Positions 1-18,592 of a DNA stretch of 60,000 bases are shown piece after piece. How positions within the stretch are numbered: position 1 is the stretch's first letter; every line of letters begins with the position of its first letter. Location of the stretch: NCBI RefSeq assembly GCF_001039355.2, contig NW_019775524.1, forward strand, positions 1,666,992 to 1,726,991. Reading direction: 5' to 3'. The notes under the pieces were generated by a model. It was not told the origin of the DNA. It did no database searches and was given only the letters and a program-made list of their open reading frames with translations. The position numbers and the translations under genes are program-made. Source of the DNA: Lingula anatina. Taxonomy: Eukaryota > Brachiopoda > Lingulata > Lingulida > Lingulidae.

Positions 1-2404
1 AATATTTAATATTTATTTTAAATTGTTAAATAGGCATTAAAACAATGTTGATAGCTGTGCAGGCGAGGGAGATTGGTTTGAAACCAATTTTACAGTTTTC
101 ATCTCAAAAATGCTGGTGATATGTCATCAGGTTGAATAAGCACATTTTTCCTGGTGAATATTTGATGTAACTCCATTATATTTCATAACATCACAATGAT
201 TATTTCAGCATAATTTTAATGAATAAGGCAAAAGTCCTAAAGAATCAAACCACCTTAATAAGTAGAACAAAGAAATGGTTTCATGTTGATACACAGTGGT
301 GAATTATGCAGATGGAGCCAGAAAATATAGGTTTTGGTTTTAAAATAGCTCAAAGTTCAATAGCACAATGTTCAGCTCCAAGCTCCAGGGACCTAGCTAT
401 CTAATGTAAAATGTGTCATTCTAGGAATATACTGTCAATATCCAATGTTGCAAAAAATTAACCAGAGAATGTGACTGTTGAGTCAAGCAGCAATAAATAT
501 TTGTATACATCAATATCAAGACCTGTGATCAAGATTAGAGCGTGTGGCAACACTGCCCTATAATATTCACTGTTTTCTGTTAACACGAGCGTCCCCATTG
601 TGCCACAATACGACTGTCCAAGCCTGTGATTTCATTCAGGTATATTGCATAACATAGGGCGGGTATCCATAATGTGACACAAGTCAGAGATGTAGATGGG
701 TCAAACACTGGGCAACAGCACAATACAACCCCCCCTAGCCCAGTGGTAGAAATTAGGTTAAGTATGGAAGCAGAAAATCAGTTAAGATCAGTATGTTTGG
801 GTTTTAAAGTCTAAACCACACCTGACAAAGGCTACAGGTGCCCTGTATCTGTCACAGCCACTTCAGACATTATCAATGAAAGTCAAGAGTTTTGCTTCTG
901 GTCAGAAAATACAAGTCAGCGGGGTCTGGATTTGCATATGAGTCGGAGACCGTCGCAGCTGGCACAAACACTAAAAGCACCAAGGCCCAATTCTGCATGC
1001 ATGGGTATTCACATTGTGTTCCAAAAAGCTATAACCTTGGTGGAACAGGGCACAGTGCAGGGAGGGATTGCTTGCAAACACGTGCCAGAAAGCACAATGA
1101 ACCAGAAGAAGTCTTGTAACTTTTCACACTAGGTCAGCTGTGTTTGTTGCCAGCTTTCAGGCTGCATGGCTATGCATGCCTGTACTTTTAACATGGAAAG
1201 TTTTTTTTCCTTTTCTCATAAATACTGTACTTACTGAGGTAATTATAGTGAGACAGATAAGTTGGTCATATTTCCAAGTCAGTATACTGCATAAAATAAA
1301 AATAGAAGTATACCTTTTCACAAATACAACTTTAAAAAGATAATTATACATTGGCAGTGAGTTTATGAAAGATGCACCAGGGCACGAAGCAAACTTATTC
1401 TTATAACCATACCCCTATATCTTATACTAGCATACAAGTTATATACATTCAGGTAAGATAAGCAGTGTCCTCAAACAACTGAACCATGGCCAGTTGCCTG
1501 AATCATTCAACTCTTCTCTATCCACAGGGCCCTCACACTGCTACTGATCTCAAGGATGCTTTTGTTGCTGTTGATTTATGACTTTAATTGTCCTGAATTG
1601 TATAAGTCCTCAGAGGCCTAATTTCAATTCATTAATTCAGCTGGCACCATACAGGTTGTGTGAACTATGCTGCTATTAACCCTGTACAGTTACATAAAAA
1701 TACTGTCTCTGATCACCAGAACCCCTGTGGATCAAGGTTTTATAGATCTGTGTGTGGGTCTTCTGGAAAAGCCCTCTTTACAACTAAGCATAATCATTGT
1801 ATGGAGCCAGCGTGCCATATTAATATGGTGTACCTGACTTTAGATATGCGTGTTATGGATGTTTGAGGGTGATCATTATCATATCCTTTCACAGCTTACA
1901 TCACAGTCTCTAAGCAGGTTTTAACATAACAATATGTAGGTATGTGCTCTACTTAGATCCTAAACCCCACCGTGGCTGTCTTTCTGTTATTTTCTACAAC
2001 AGACCATTATACAAAAATACAAAATTGCCTTCTCATAAACCGTTATTTTTTTGTGCACTGAGGGGGGAAGATGCATGATGCTGAAAAGATGCATGATGTT
2101 AAAGAATAAAAAAAACACTGTGTCAGCTTTAAAGAAATACAGGATGAAAGAAAGATGATGTTGCAGAGATGACAATAACTTTGTAGTGTGCAGTGTCATG
2201 ATGGCAGACTGATAGTCGGGGCACCAGAGTTGCTTTCCGCTGACAACCAATGCTGGGAGTCTCGACATGATACAGCTATAGAAAAAAAACACGTCTGGGA
2301 ATATGTGTTTACAACTAGAAATGGCAGATCAAGTTATACCAGATAATTACCCTTTTCCTAAAATATTGTCGATTAATTCATAGTTTCTTATTAGTCTTAT
2401 TTGC
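1..2404. other. AT-rich non-coding stretch
   Basis: No exon with conserved protein content and paired splice signals was found on either strand. The short open frames here have low-complexity translations and look like chance. A small direct repeat of a gatgcatgatg motif lies near 2069-2100. If the candidate minus-strand first exon at 6956-6998 is real, this stretch could be its first intron; otherwise it is intergenic. Confidence 0.5.
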
Positions 2405-2608
2405 AGGCCCGTAGCAAGGGGTGGGGTGGTGGGGGTAGGGGTGAGGAAGGGAGGGGGGATTTGGAAAGAGCCACCTTTTGTGCTGGAAAATGGTCCGTTC
2501 TTGATCAAGCCTGGGTAAAATTTAATTGAGGTATACATGGATTTTATTGTAAATTCCATTTTTTCAAAAAAAGACCCCCTCCCCTTTAAAATGGTTGGCT
2601 ATGGGCCT
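2405..2608. mobile_element. Short non-autonomous element with 11-bp terminal inverted repeats
   Basis: The left end reads aggcccgtagc and the right end reads gctatgggcct, an inverted match at 10 of 11 positions. A G-rich tract follows the left end and a C-rich tract (gaccccctcccc) precedes the right end, so the element would fold back over more than its termini. It has no coding capacity. No clear target-site duplication was seen. The size and structure suit a miniature inverted-repeat element; the superfamily is not assigned. Confidence 0.5.
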
Positions 2609-5600
2609 CATATGTATTATTTTTATATGAAAGTTGAATCATATATCAGAGGCAGGTAGCCTTCACTCTAAACAATACCTTTCCACATTTTCCAGAATAC
2701 ATAATTGTTTTTTATTCCAAAGAACTATTTTCAAAGATTCAATTTTCATTTTCCCCCCTTCAAATTTGTATTAAAAAAAACTTGTACTTTGAACAGTGTG
2801 TGAACAAGAGAAGAAGTACTTTTTTCCATGAATGTTATCAAGTTTCTAAGCAAACATCTTGGTATCCTCCTTTCTAGGTCTACTAGAGTGATCCTATTCT
2901 AGTCACCAAATCATGCCTGGACACAGCTTGTCTATACCACAAGATGTTAATGAACAGACCACAGTACCTCACCTTTCCAGGTAGACTATCTAAGGCAAAC
3001 TTTTAATCTTAATTAGCTTGATTCCCCTTGTCGCGGGATAACAGTTTTCATTAGTACAGACTACACATATATCCGTATCAAAGCCAGGGATTTGGAAAAC
3101 TGTCAATTGCATGACAGAAATTGGTTTTAAGGAATTTGTACAAAGTGTGCTCGCCCGTCTTACCCTAAGCTAGGTATATATTTTATACAATTTTAATCTC
3201 CTCAACCTTTGAAAAGTTTTAACAGAGAAGCCCCTCAACTTAGAATAAATGTTGTGTTAAATGTGCCACATGCCTGCTTTCTTCACTCCACTGCATGTTG
3301 ATCCACATATTATTTGCAGTATAAACACAAGTGCACACATTCAGGAAAAGGATGTAGTCTACTGGTATAATTGAGGGTAACCCTTTGTAAAGTGAGCCCC
3401 AATAGCTTACAGCATCAATTGGATAGTGTAGAATATTGGCTTAATGCACCAGTGAGCTGATTCTTTGCTGTATGTTGTATCTATACTATCTAAATGGGAA
3501 GCTAATATTTACTTACACTTTTTTTTTTATTTAGAATTAAAATACCTCATAACTGTTTTATCAACCAGTGGTAGCATTTTCTGAACACTTGACATATACC
3601 AGCAGTTTGGCTGGTGATAATGTGCAAAATGTTCAGAAGTAAAAATCTTGATGAGATGGATATATATTTTAGATTTCATTTTTTAACTTTTGTAATTTAT
3701 TTGAACAATTCTTTTATCTTCTTTTCAATACATTATTGAGTAAAAAAAAGATTATTTTGATTTTGAAGAAAATAGCTTGCCAATATAATGCTCTCCAAAA
3801 TTCTCATTGTTAAAACCTGCCTTCTGTTAAAAGTTAATTCTTTTAGGGATTCTTCAAAATCTTATCACCAATCTTTTTCTCAATGATTTTTTTTTTTTGA
3901 TTGATGTATTTTTAATTCTGCATCTTGCCATCATGACATTAATTTTATACCTGTTTCAGAGGCAATGAGCCTTCAGGTTTGAATTTCAAATAAACATTTT
4001 GAAGTATATAAATTAATGTCTAATGCTACCTGATATATATATTCTGGTATCAAAATACCTTCAAGAAATGACATTTACGAGTAGAAGATGATGCATAAAG
4101 CAATTTTTTTAATGAAACCACCCCAATTAGACACCAAATGAAAGATTCTTTTTTACTTAAAATCAACCATATTTGCCTCCAGAAAATTAAGAATGTGAAA
4201 TAACACATTACAGAGACACCCACACAAAGTCACAAGATGAGTGGAAATACAAGTCACATCCTGATCAGGCCTGATTTTGTTTTGAAGGCTGACGCCTCCT
4301 CCCCTTCCTTACAAACCATTCAATCTCAGTAAAGGGGTGAGGCTGAAGAATCCCTAGGTAAACATTTCAAGGTATTACAAAATTGGATACCATTTATCCG
4401 TCAAGCACCTAGATAACCCGTACAGGAATTAATCCTCCCCCACGCTCACAGGCCATGCCCTCACTCCTAAAATAATTGTCTTCCGTTCCTTACCCTGCTG
4501 TACCATGTCCTCCATGGTCTGAAAGAAGCTGCCACTTTTTATGGTTAAATCTACAAGAAAGTTATTTCACTTGTGAGAGATGTTGTCGTTTGCTGAATAC
4601 AGGAGCACTTGCCAGTATTTGTCAGTGCTTGCTCTGTACTTTGATCACCTCACCTCATCTTATCTTCGAGTACTTAATACATCACTGATTGTTCAACAAA
4701 GTCAACACTACATAGGCCATCCGGCTCATTTTTGCTACTAGAGAACTAAAGCTACAACTGGGTGTCATAAAATTCTACAACCGATTAGGATTTTATAACA
4801 GCCCAGAAGAACATTCCAGAAAACCCTACAGCCCAGTTTAATGTCTTGCATATTGTATGTGTTTTGAGGGGCACCTGACTTGAAATTGCTCTGTTATTGT
4901 TCTATATATCCACTCCCATTTTTCCTCAGACCACCTTTGAACAAACCTATCAAAGTTAAGCTCTGTAAATTTCCCGCTGTTCCCAATATACTGGGCAATA
5001 TTATGTCTCATATTAAATCTGCTACAGGTTTAATGAACTTGACTAAATTAAAAGCAAATTCACTGAAATAATGAGAGTAGGTGGAGAAGAATCTAAGTTA
5101 AATACTTCAGCACTAATTTATTTCCCCTTTACAGTCTGTCTGTCTGCGGAGTTGGTACACATAAAACTAAGATTTTCATCTTGACCTGAAGTTAGTAAAG
5201 CCCAGGTTGCTATTTGACCATATTTTCTTTAATTTGAATTGGCATTTGAAGTTTGTTTGCCTGCTTTAACTTCCAATGAGCCCCAGCATGTTGTGGCAAT
5301 CTTCAGATTGATGAAAACTAAAACCACAAGCTGCGCAATACACTGGTTATACGCAAAGACCCTTTTCTCTGATTTTTTAGAGCAAAAATTGTAATCATTT
5401 AGAGTCTTTTGAACTTACTTCTTTTAAGTAATTCATTTATACAATTTTCTATCGATCATCTTTCAATAAAATGAACCTCCCTTTTGCCAATTTTATTTTC
5501 AAAGTAAAAGAAAAATTAAGAGATTGTAGTTTTTCTACAAGATTACGATATTAAACAGAATACAATATAAATAATTTTTTTATATGGGGGTCCATATGTT

Positions 5601-6955
5601 ATTTTAATGCTATTATCATTAATAAATTTAAAAAAATTACATGAATATAAAAATATTTCAGAATTTATTCTTATTATTTGAGGCTCCCAGATATCTTTCC
5701 AGCATAAGGGCTACATGCAATTCATTAAAAAATAATTGCTGTAATCATTTAATTAAGAAGTCAGTGAAAGCAGTTCACTTTCCCAGCAGGGGTCTTATAT
5801 ACCTCCCCAAGGTTTATCATGCCATAGATCACATAGGTTATTCTTCTTAAATTCCTATTTTTCACCAAGTTAATTAATTTATTTTCTTTCAAGTAAACTA
5901 AGAAAAACATATATTTAAGGGTATAGGGAATTCTTCACTTAGCACCTAGCATTCATTTATATAAGGAAATCCATCAGTTTATCATATCAAAATAATGACA
6001 AACTTGATTGTGATCTAGAGATATATAATTTATTAATGCCGACCACAACTGTCATTTCCATATTCAGGCCCTGTTTACAAGCCACACTTGGTGGTTACAA
6101 ATTTACCTCTCTGGAGATAATAAGCTTCTTTAAAATTCACAGTCATAAAAAGGTGTGTACAATGTTTTACCTGAATCATGTGGTATTTCTATATGTTTAA
6201 CTAGCCCACCGGCATACTAGAGGGATAATCCCCCTCACTGGAGAACAGAGAGAAAGGCACATACTACAATACGTTTAAACAATTCCAATATCAGAACAAA
6301 CAACACTATGGCTACAGATCCCTAAAACTAACACTCAAGTTTAACTTTCACCTGTAAAAGTCCTTAATGTTTAGTATAGGGAAGTAATTATATATTCAAA
6401 TCAATGGTCGGCCATGTATGATCTACATGGGGTCCTACGAAAGTACGCAAACCGCGAAAACCGCGAAANTCTACATGTACTAGAGTCACGGGCCGAAGGG
6501 CCTGGCAGTTTTTCTCCAGTGTTTATCAATCGAATTTAAGACAATACAAACAGTTCAATTTAACTTACTTATTTAGTTATTCTACGCATTTTATTTTAAT
6601 ACAAACTCGTCCCTAGATTAACTGTGATAAACAAAAATAGAATCAAATTGTATATCCGGGTGAAGGTGTAGTAAAAACTATACGTTGCGGACATAAGAGT
6701 TCGCGTCAAATTAAATCCTCCAGATAACGCTGACATGGGGACGAAACGAAGCCAACGATCAGAAAATAATTTCAATTTCCATGACAACATTTCCTGTATA
6801 AACAGCAAGTTTAAGTGAATTTTCTACCAACTGTTTATCCTTTTCAGATCATCATTTTTCCCTCAGGCGAAGGACCTCCACTCATTGTAAGCCGTATTGC
6901 CACTGTAAATGTAATCACCATATCGAACACGACGAACAAGTTGTTAAAAACTTAC
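2609..6955. other. AT-rich non-coding stretch, no gene seen
   Basis: I see no exon with recognisable protein content. The stretch has many homopolymer runs. At about 6440-6510 there is a local CG-rich patch (accgcgaaaaccgcg) with one ambiguous base at 6469. It may be intergenic, or intronic to the candidate minus-strand gene starting at 6998. Confidence 0.45.
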
Positions 6956-6998
6956 CGAACATCGCCTGCAGCGCCTGATCTTCTGCTAGTACATCCAT
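6956..6998 (-). CDS. Candidate first coding exon of an unidentified minus-strand gene
   Basis: Reading the minus strand from 6998 gives ATG followed by 14 codons (MDVLAEDQALQAMF plus one base) ending at a good donor, G|gtaag, at 6955. The exon lies in the CpG-richer 6950-7500 patch that separates it from RECQL, as expected for a 5' exon at a divergent promoter. I do not recognise the peptide, and I found no convincing second exon at lower coordinates. The next exon may lie beyond the left edge of the window. Start codon plus donor alone is weak evidence, so this is a candidate only. Confidence 0.3.
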
Positions 6999-7039
6999 TG
7001 TTTATGAAGAGTCAATCACTTCGACATTCTGAATCGTTT

Positions 7040-7480
7040 TATTGTTAGAAATCTCCGAAATCCTTGTGAAATAATTGGAATGAGTCAGAAAACAAACTTC
7101 CACTCCTCTCCAGTACACCTTGAACTAATTTTGATCATGTGACCACTTTCCATCGTAAAATGAGGTCACGCAAGAGAAATCCTTTCTCGGTCCAGAAAAG
7201 TTAGTTTTATAAAAGGCTTCTTGTCCAAGAACGGACATTAGTGTTTTTATATTTTTTAATTATTAAATTTGGTCTTGATTTGAGAGGAGTTCCTTGCTTT
7301 CTGATGTTTGTCAAAATTTTATTGATGTGACGTCACTAAACATGGCAGCCCCCATAGAGCTGTCCATGTCCTCATGAAAAAGTTGCTTGTGCCACTGTCT
7401 CAACAACAGTGGTAGAAAAATTCATTGGTGGTGCCTTTGTTTAGCAAGAGCCATTCGCGTGAGAGGTAGAAGGACTAAGT
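7040..7480. promoter_or_regulatory. Probable promoter region upstream of RECQL, with CRE palindrome
   Basis: The palindrome gtgacgtcac at 7327-7336 contains a full CRE (TGACGTCA, 7328-7335). It is followed at 7340 by aacatggcagcc, similar to the YY1 motif often found near transcription starts. CpG density is higher than in the flanks. Possible splice donors follow at about 7466 (gag|gtagaa) and 7705 (aca|gtaagt), which could end untranslated RECQL first exons. The open frame at 7343 is only 11 codons long. Promoter role and gene assignment are inferred. Confidence 0.4.
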
Positions 7481-8269
7481 ATGTTTTATAAATTTTAAAA
7501 GACGATGGTATTTATTATTTGTTTTATTTGAAGTGGAAGACACTCGAGTTCGTTGAATCATGAATGTTGTTGTTACACTAAATGTGTAACTACTGGCAGT
7601 ACTGTATGATTGCTTATGCCTTTTGATACCGATATTTCCTTGAGATGTCATATATGTAATAAACGTAAAAGTGGCACAGGATCAAAAATAAAAAAGGAGA
7701 TACAGTAAGTTTTGTTAACATTTAATTCGTTACTTTGGTTACCTGTGTCATGAAGCATACTACTAGTACTACCACATAAGAGTCAAAGAAAATGGGTCAT
7801 CTCTCTGTGTCTCTGCATCCTTATTCTTCCTGGTAATGTAATATAATACATAGATTTGCCCCTGTGCCATTTACCCCTCCAGGCCCAACAACTCCCCTCG
7901 TGGACGCAGAAATAAAAAATGCCATTAGGTCCTATTGGCATAGACCATTTTTGAATGCATACTAATAAAATTTGTCACTGTCATTCCCAGGAAGGCATAT
8001 TTTGGGGGGAAAAAATTAAAAGGTTTTTGGATGTCAAATTTATTAGGAATTAGGATGTGGGAGTAACCCTTGGAACCCACCAATGTGCCAACTTCCAAGG
8101 GTTTACCTTGATGTCCTGTTTCCTACAGTTTGGATTCAGGCATGAAATCACCATTCAAGTGACCAAGGTCCATAGTGTTTGACTTATGTTGTTAAGTCTT
8201 TAAGTTAACAATTATTCTCTTTTTATCATCCTATCTAGAGACCATGAAGAGCCTTTCACAAAATTAATC

Positions 8270-8880
8270 TCTCAGGCAGCAGTAAAAGGCTTTTAAATGG
8301 CACCTTCTTCAGATTTCTGGTCGTAGATTTGATCTACTTTTTCTCTCTAGTCCATAATGCACAGAAAGTAATCTGTGAAAATATCAGTTTTCAGTAAGTT
8401 ATACGTATTTCATCTGTGAATTATTATGTGGTTACTAGTAAAATACTATAGTGGCATTTGGTTGGGTTCAGTGGCAATGCTTTTATATGTAGGGACATAC
8501 TCACTTTAAGTTACATATATGCTGGTAAAGTGAACATAGATTCCCTGTAATGCATATTAATCACCATTTTCTTATACTAATATGACTTAAATATAGTCCA
8601 TATGCCAAAGGATAAAAAGATTATCACTCGATCAGCCAATAAAAAAGCCTTAAATCTGTGCCTTCTTCAAATTTCTGGTCATAAATTTGATCTATTTATC
8701 CATCCATCCTGTTTGTAAAAGTCACAAGCAAAAGCATAATTATTGAAATGAGAGTTAAAGAAAAAACCTTTTGTATTTCTCAAAATTTTTCTTTTTGAAC
8801 TATAAAGTGGCATTTGGTCAGGTTAAGTGGCAATGAATTGGTTATGTTAGCTCTCGCTTCCAATGCATCTTTATATGTAC
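8270..8880 (+). repeat. Diverged direct duplication (two arms about 350 bp apart)
   Basis: Arm 1 (about 8270-8515) and arm 2 (about 8625-8880) share ordered blocks: ccttcttcagatttctggtc versus ccttcttcaaatttctggtc, then a variant of gatttgatcta, and further on actatagtggcatttggt versus ctataaagtggcatttggt followed by aagtggcaatg or cagtggcaatg. The blocks keep order and spacing, so this is an old tandem duplication or two copies of one unclassified repeat. Arm limits are approximate. Confidence 0.55.
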
Positions 8881-9110
8881 CTGGTACCTTGGACTGGCTC
8901 TCTCTCAACACTTGTTGTTATTGGTGGTGAAAGATCCTAGTCTGTTTAGTAGTCCATAGTATAGTACACTTAAGGCAAGAGATGCATAGGAAATATTGAA
9001 GTGCACAAAATTCAGACTGCTCAGTGAAAAGATGCTTGCATATGTTAATGGTTGGGTGAATATATAGATAGAGAGAGGGGAGGACAGGTGGGTGGATGGG
9101 TTACTGAAAG

Positions 9111-9155
9111 GTGGGGGTGGGGGTGGGGGTGGGGGGGGGGTGGGGGGTGGAGGGG
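9111..9155 (+). repeat. G-rich tract, (GGGGGT)n-like
   Basis: This is a nearly pure G/T tract with more than six runs of four or more guanines separated by single thymines, ending in an eleven-base G run and ggggggtgg. It fits the intramolecular G-quadruplex pattern on the plus strand. It lies in non-coding sequence upstream of RECQL. Confidence 0.8.
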
Positions 9156-11120
9156 AATACATATAGCAGGACCACCAGAATGGAAAGCCCTGACAACATT
9201 ACCTTTTGCTGAGAGTGGTATTCAAAATACCCGCAATAAAATATTTACGGTTCATTTATATAACACAGGTTTAATTAAGTTATATCATGGTGAATATTGA
9301 CAAGTAAACTGCTCAGCAGAAAGATTGTCCGTTTCATCTTCTTCATTTAAGAATAAAAAAATGCCATATGGCAATTGCATCTAGAAAAAAATGGAATTTA
9401 GTTGGGATGTGCAAATACCTTTTCCTTTTCAAATTGGTAGACATTTTAATTTTTTAGAAATAAGGCCTGTTTATATCTTGGGAGCAAAATCCTTTTTTTT
9501 GTGTGTGTGTTTTATATTGGACATTTCTAGTAGATGTATGCCTGAAAGCACTGTGACTGAAAATTGATTTTAATTTCAGTGTACAATGTAAGCCTGCTAC
9601 TGGAGGCATGTTGTATGTATTGAGTGTCTTCAGCCCTAAGGAGAGTCTGATTACAGTGACTGTAGGTATCATGTCATTCAAGAAGATCAGGTGCACACAT
9701 CACAAGACGGGAATAATAATTACAGTATCATATATCTTAAGTTACACAGGGATATCAGTATAGATTGAGCAACACCTTAATATATTGTACTAGAGAGACA
9801 TAGCTTTTGAGGTATTTTACACTTCTATCTATAAGGCTGAAGACAAAATTGAATCAGTACAGAAGGTGGAATCAAAATACTAACTTATCTATGTGCTCTT
9901 GATTATCAGAGGTTAGGATTTGTGACAGTCTTTTTTCTGTAGCCTGTCAGGCTTTTTTTAATTGAATGGAAGTCGTTTTTTGATCAATTGCTTGATAATA
10001 AATTTTGAGATTGAATATTTTGTTGACAAATGACATGACGTTTATGCTGACAAATTTTTGTTGGATATAAATTATCAGTCACATTGGTTTGAAAGGTTTA
10101 TCAATTGAACACTTTCAGTAAACACATTTGTCAAAGTTGTTTTTTGTTTTAAAAGACATTTATAAAGTGGAATAGGCCTTAAAAAGTGATCAAACAATTA
10201 GAAATGTAATTGGGTTACTTCATTTTATCCAAGGAGAGATTGATTTTGGTCTCCATGAAATAAATGATGATTGATTGATATGTCTGTACAACTCCGGTGG
10301 CTTTGTGTTCTAATGAGAAGTTAGCATGCTGTAATCTTCCATCTTGATTGTTGACAGAGTGTGACTTAATGAAAGGGTCAAGGAGTGAAAGTTGATTAGA
10401 AGATTATATGCTTTTCATAGATCCATTACCAAGTTATCCTTCATTATTTCATCAGGTTTTGTGCTGATAACCCTTCACCCCCTGTTTATGTGAAAGTTAA
10501 AGGGCACAGTGTTTTATGTTCTGTCCTTACAGTGGGTAGCTTACAGTGGAAGGGGCGTAGGAACAATGTATTTTAGTTACAGTTTTGTAGCTCCCTTAAT
10601 CAGTACCCATAGCCAGCCATCTAAGCCATCTAAGCCATATGCCAAAGTAAAGAGCTTTATTGTAAAAAAAAAAAAAACACCAGTAATTTAAGCAGTTTGT
10701 ACTATAGTAATCTCTGATGTCGCAGAAATTTAGAACACATGTGTAAGTCCCCATGTTTTTTTGTTGGAAATCTGTTTGGTTGTTACATTTTATTTATTTA
10801 TTTTTTTTTTTGTATTTTACATATAGATTCAGTTTAAAATATTCAGGTAAACCTAGTATGTCTTTTTTATTCATTGCTTGATGTTATTTGACATTGATTA
10901 AATCCAAATTAGATAGCCTTGATATTCCTTGGGGGGAAAACATTCTCTTCAAACAGTTCTTTACAAGGCATTTTTTCAAATGCTTTTTTACACTTAATGA
11001 AGTATATTTGGCATGTTGACCTTGGAAATATGGGCTTGAAGGGGTTCTTTGTGAGGATTTGAAATAAATCTGCATTTTATTATAATTTCAGGTTAAACTG
11101 GAAGAAGAGAGTTGACATTA

Positions 11121-18592
<7,472 letters not shown>

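Larger units (their letters stand above)
7705..11090. other. Presumed RECQL 5' intron or spacer
   Basis: No coding exon was recognised between the promoter-like patch and the first RECQL coding exon. The stretch contains a diverged duplicated segment (about 8270-8515 and 8625-8880) and a G-rich tract at 9111-9155. The acceptor at 11089-11090 (ataatttcag) shows that some transcribed sequence lies upstream, so at least part of this stretch is intronic. Confidence 0.45.

Noticed and set aside
6815-7048. 77-codon plus-strand frame at the promoter-like patch
   Set aside because: No splice continuity to RECQL and no recognisable content; the minus strand offers a better candidate exon in the same place.
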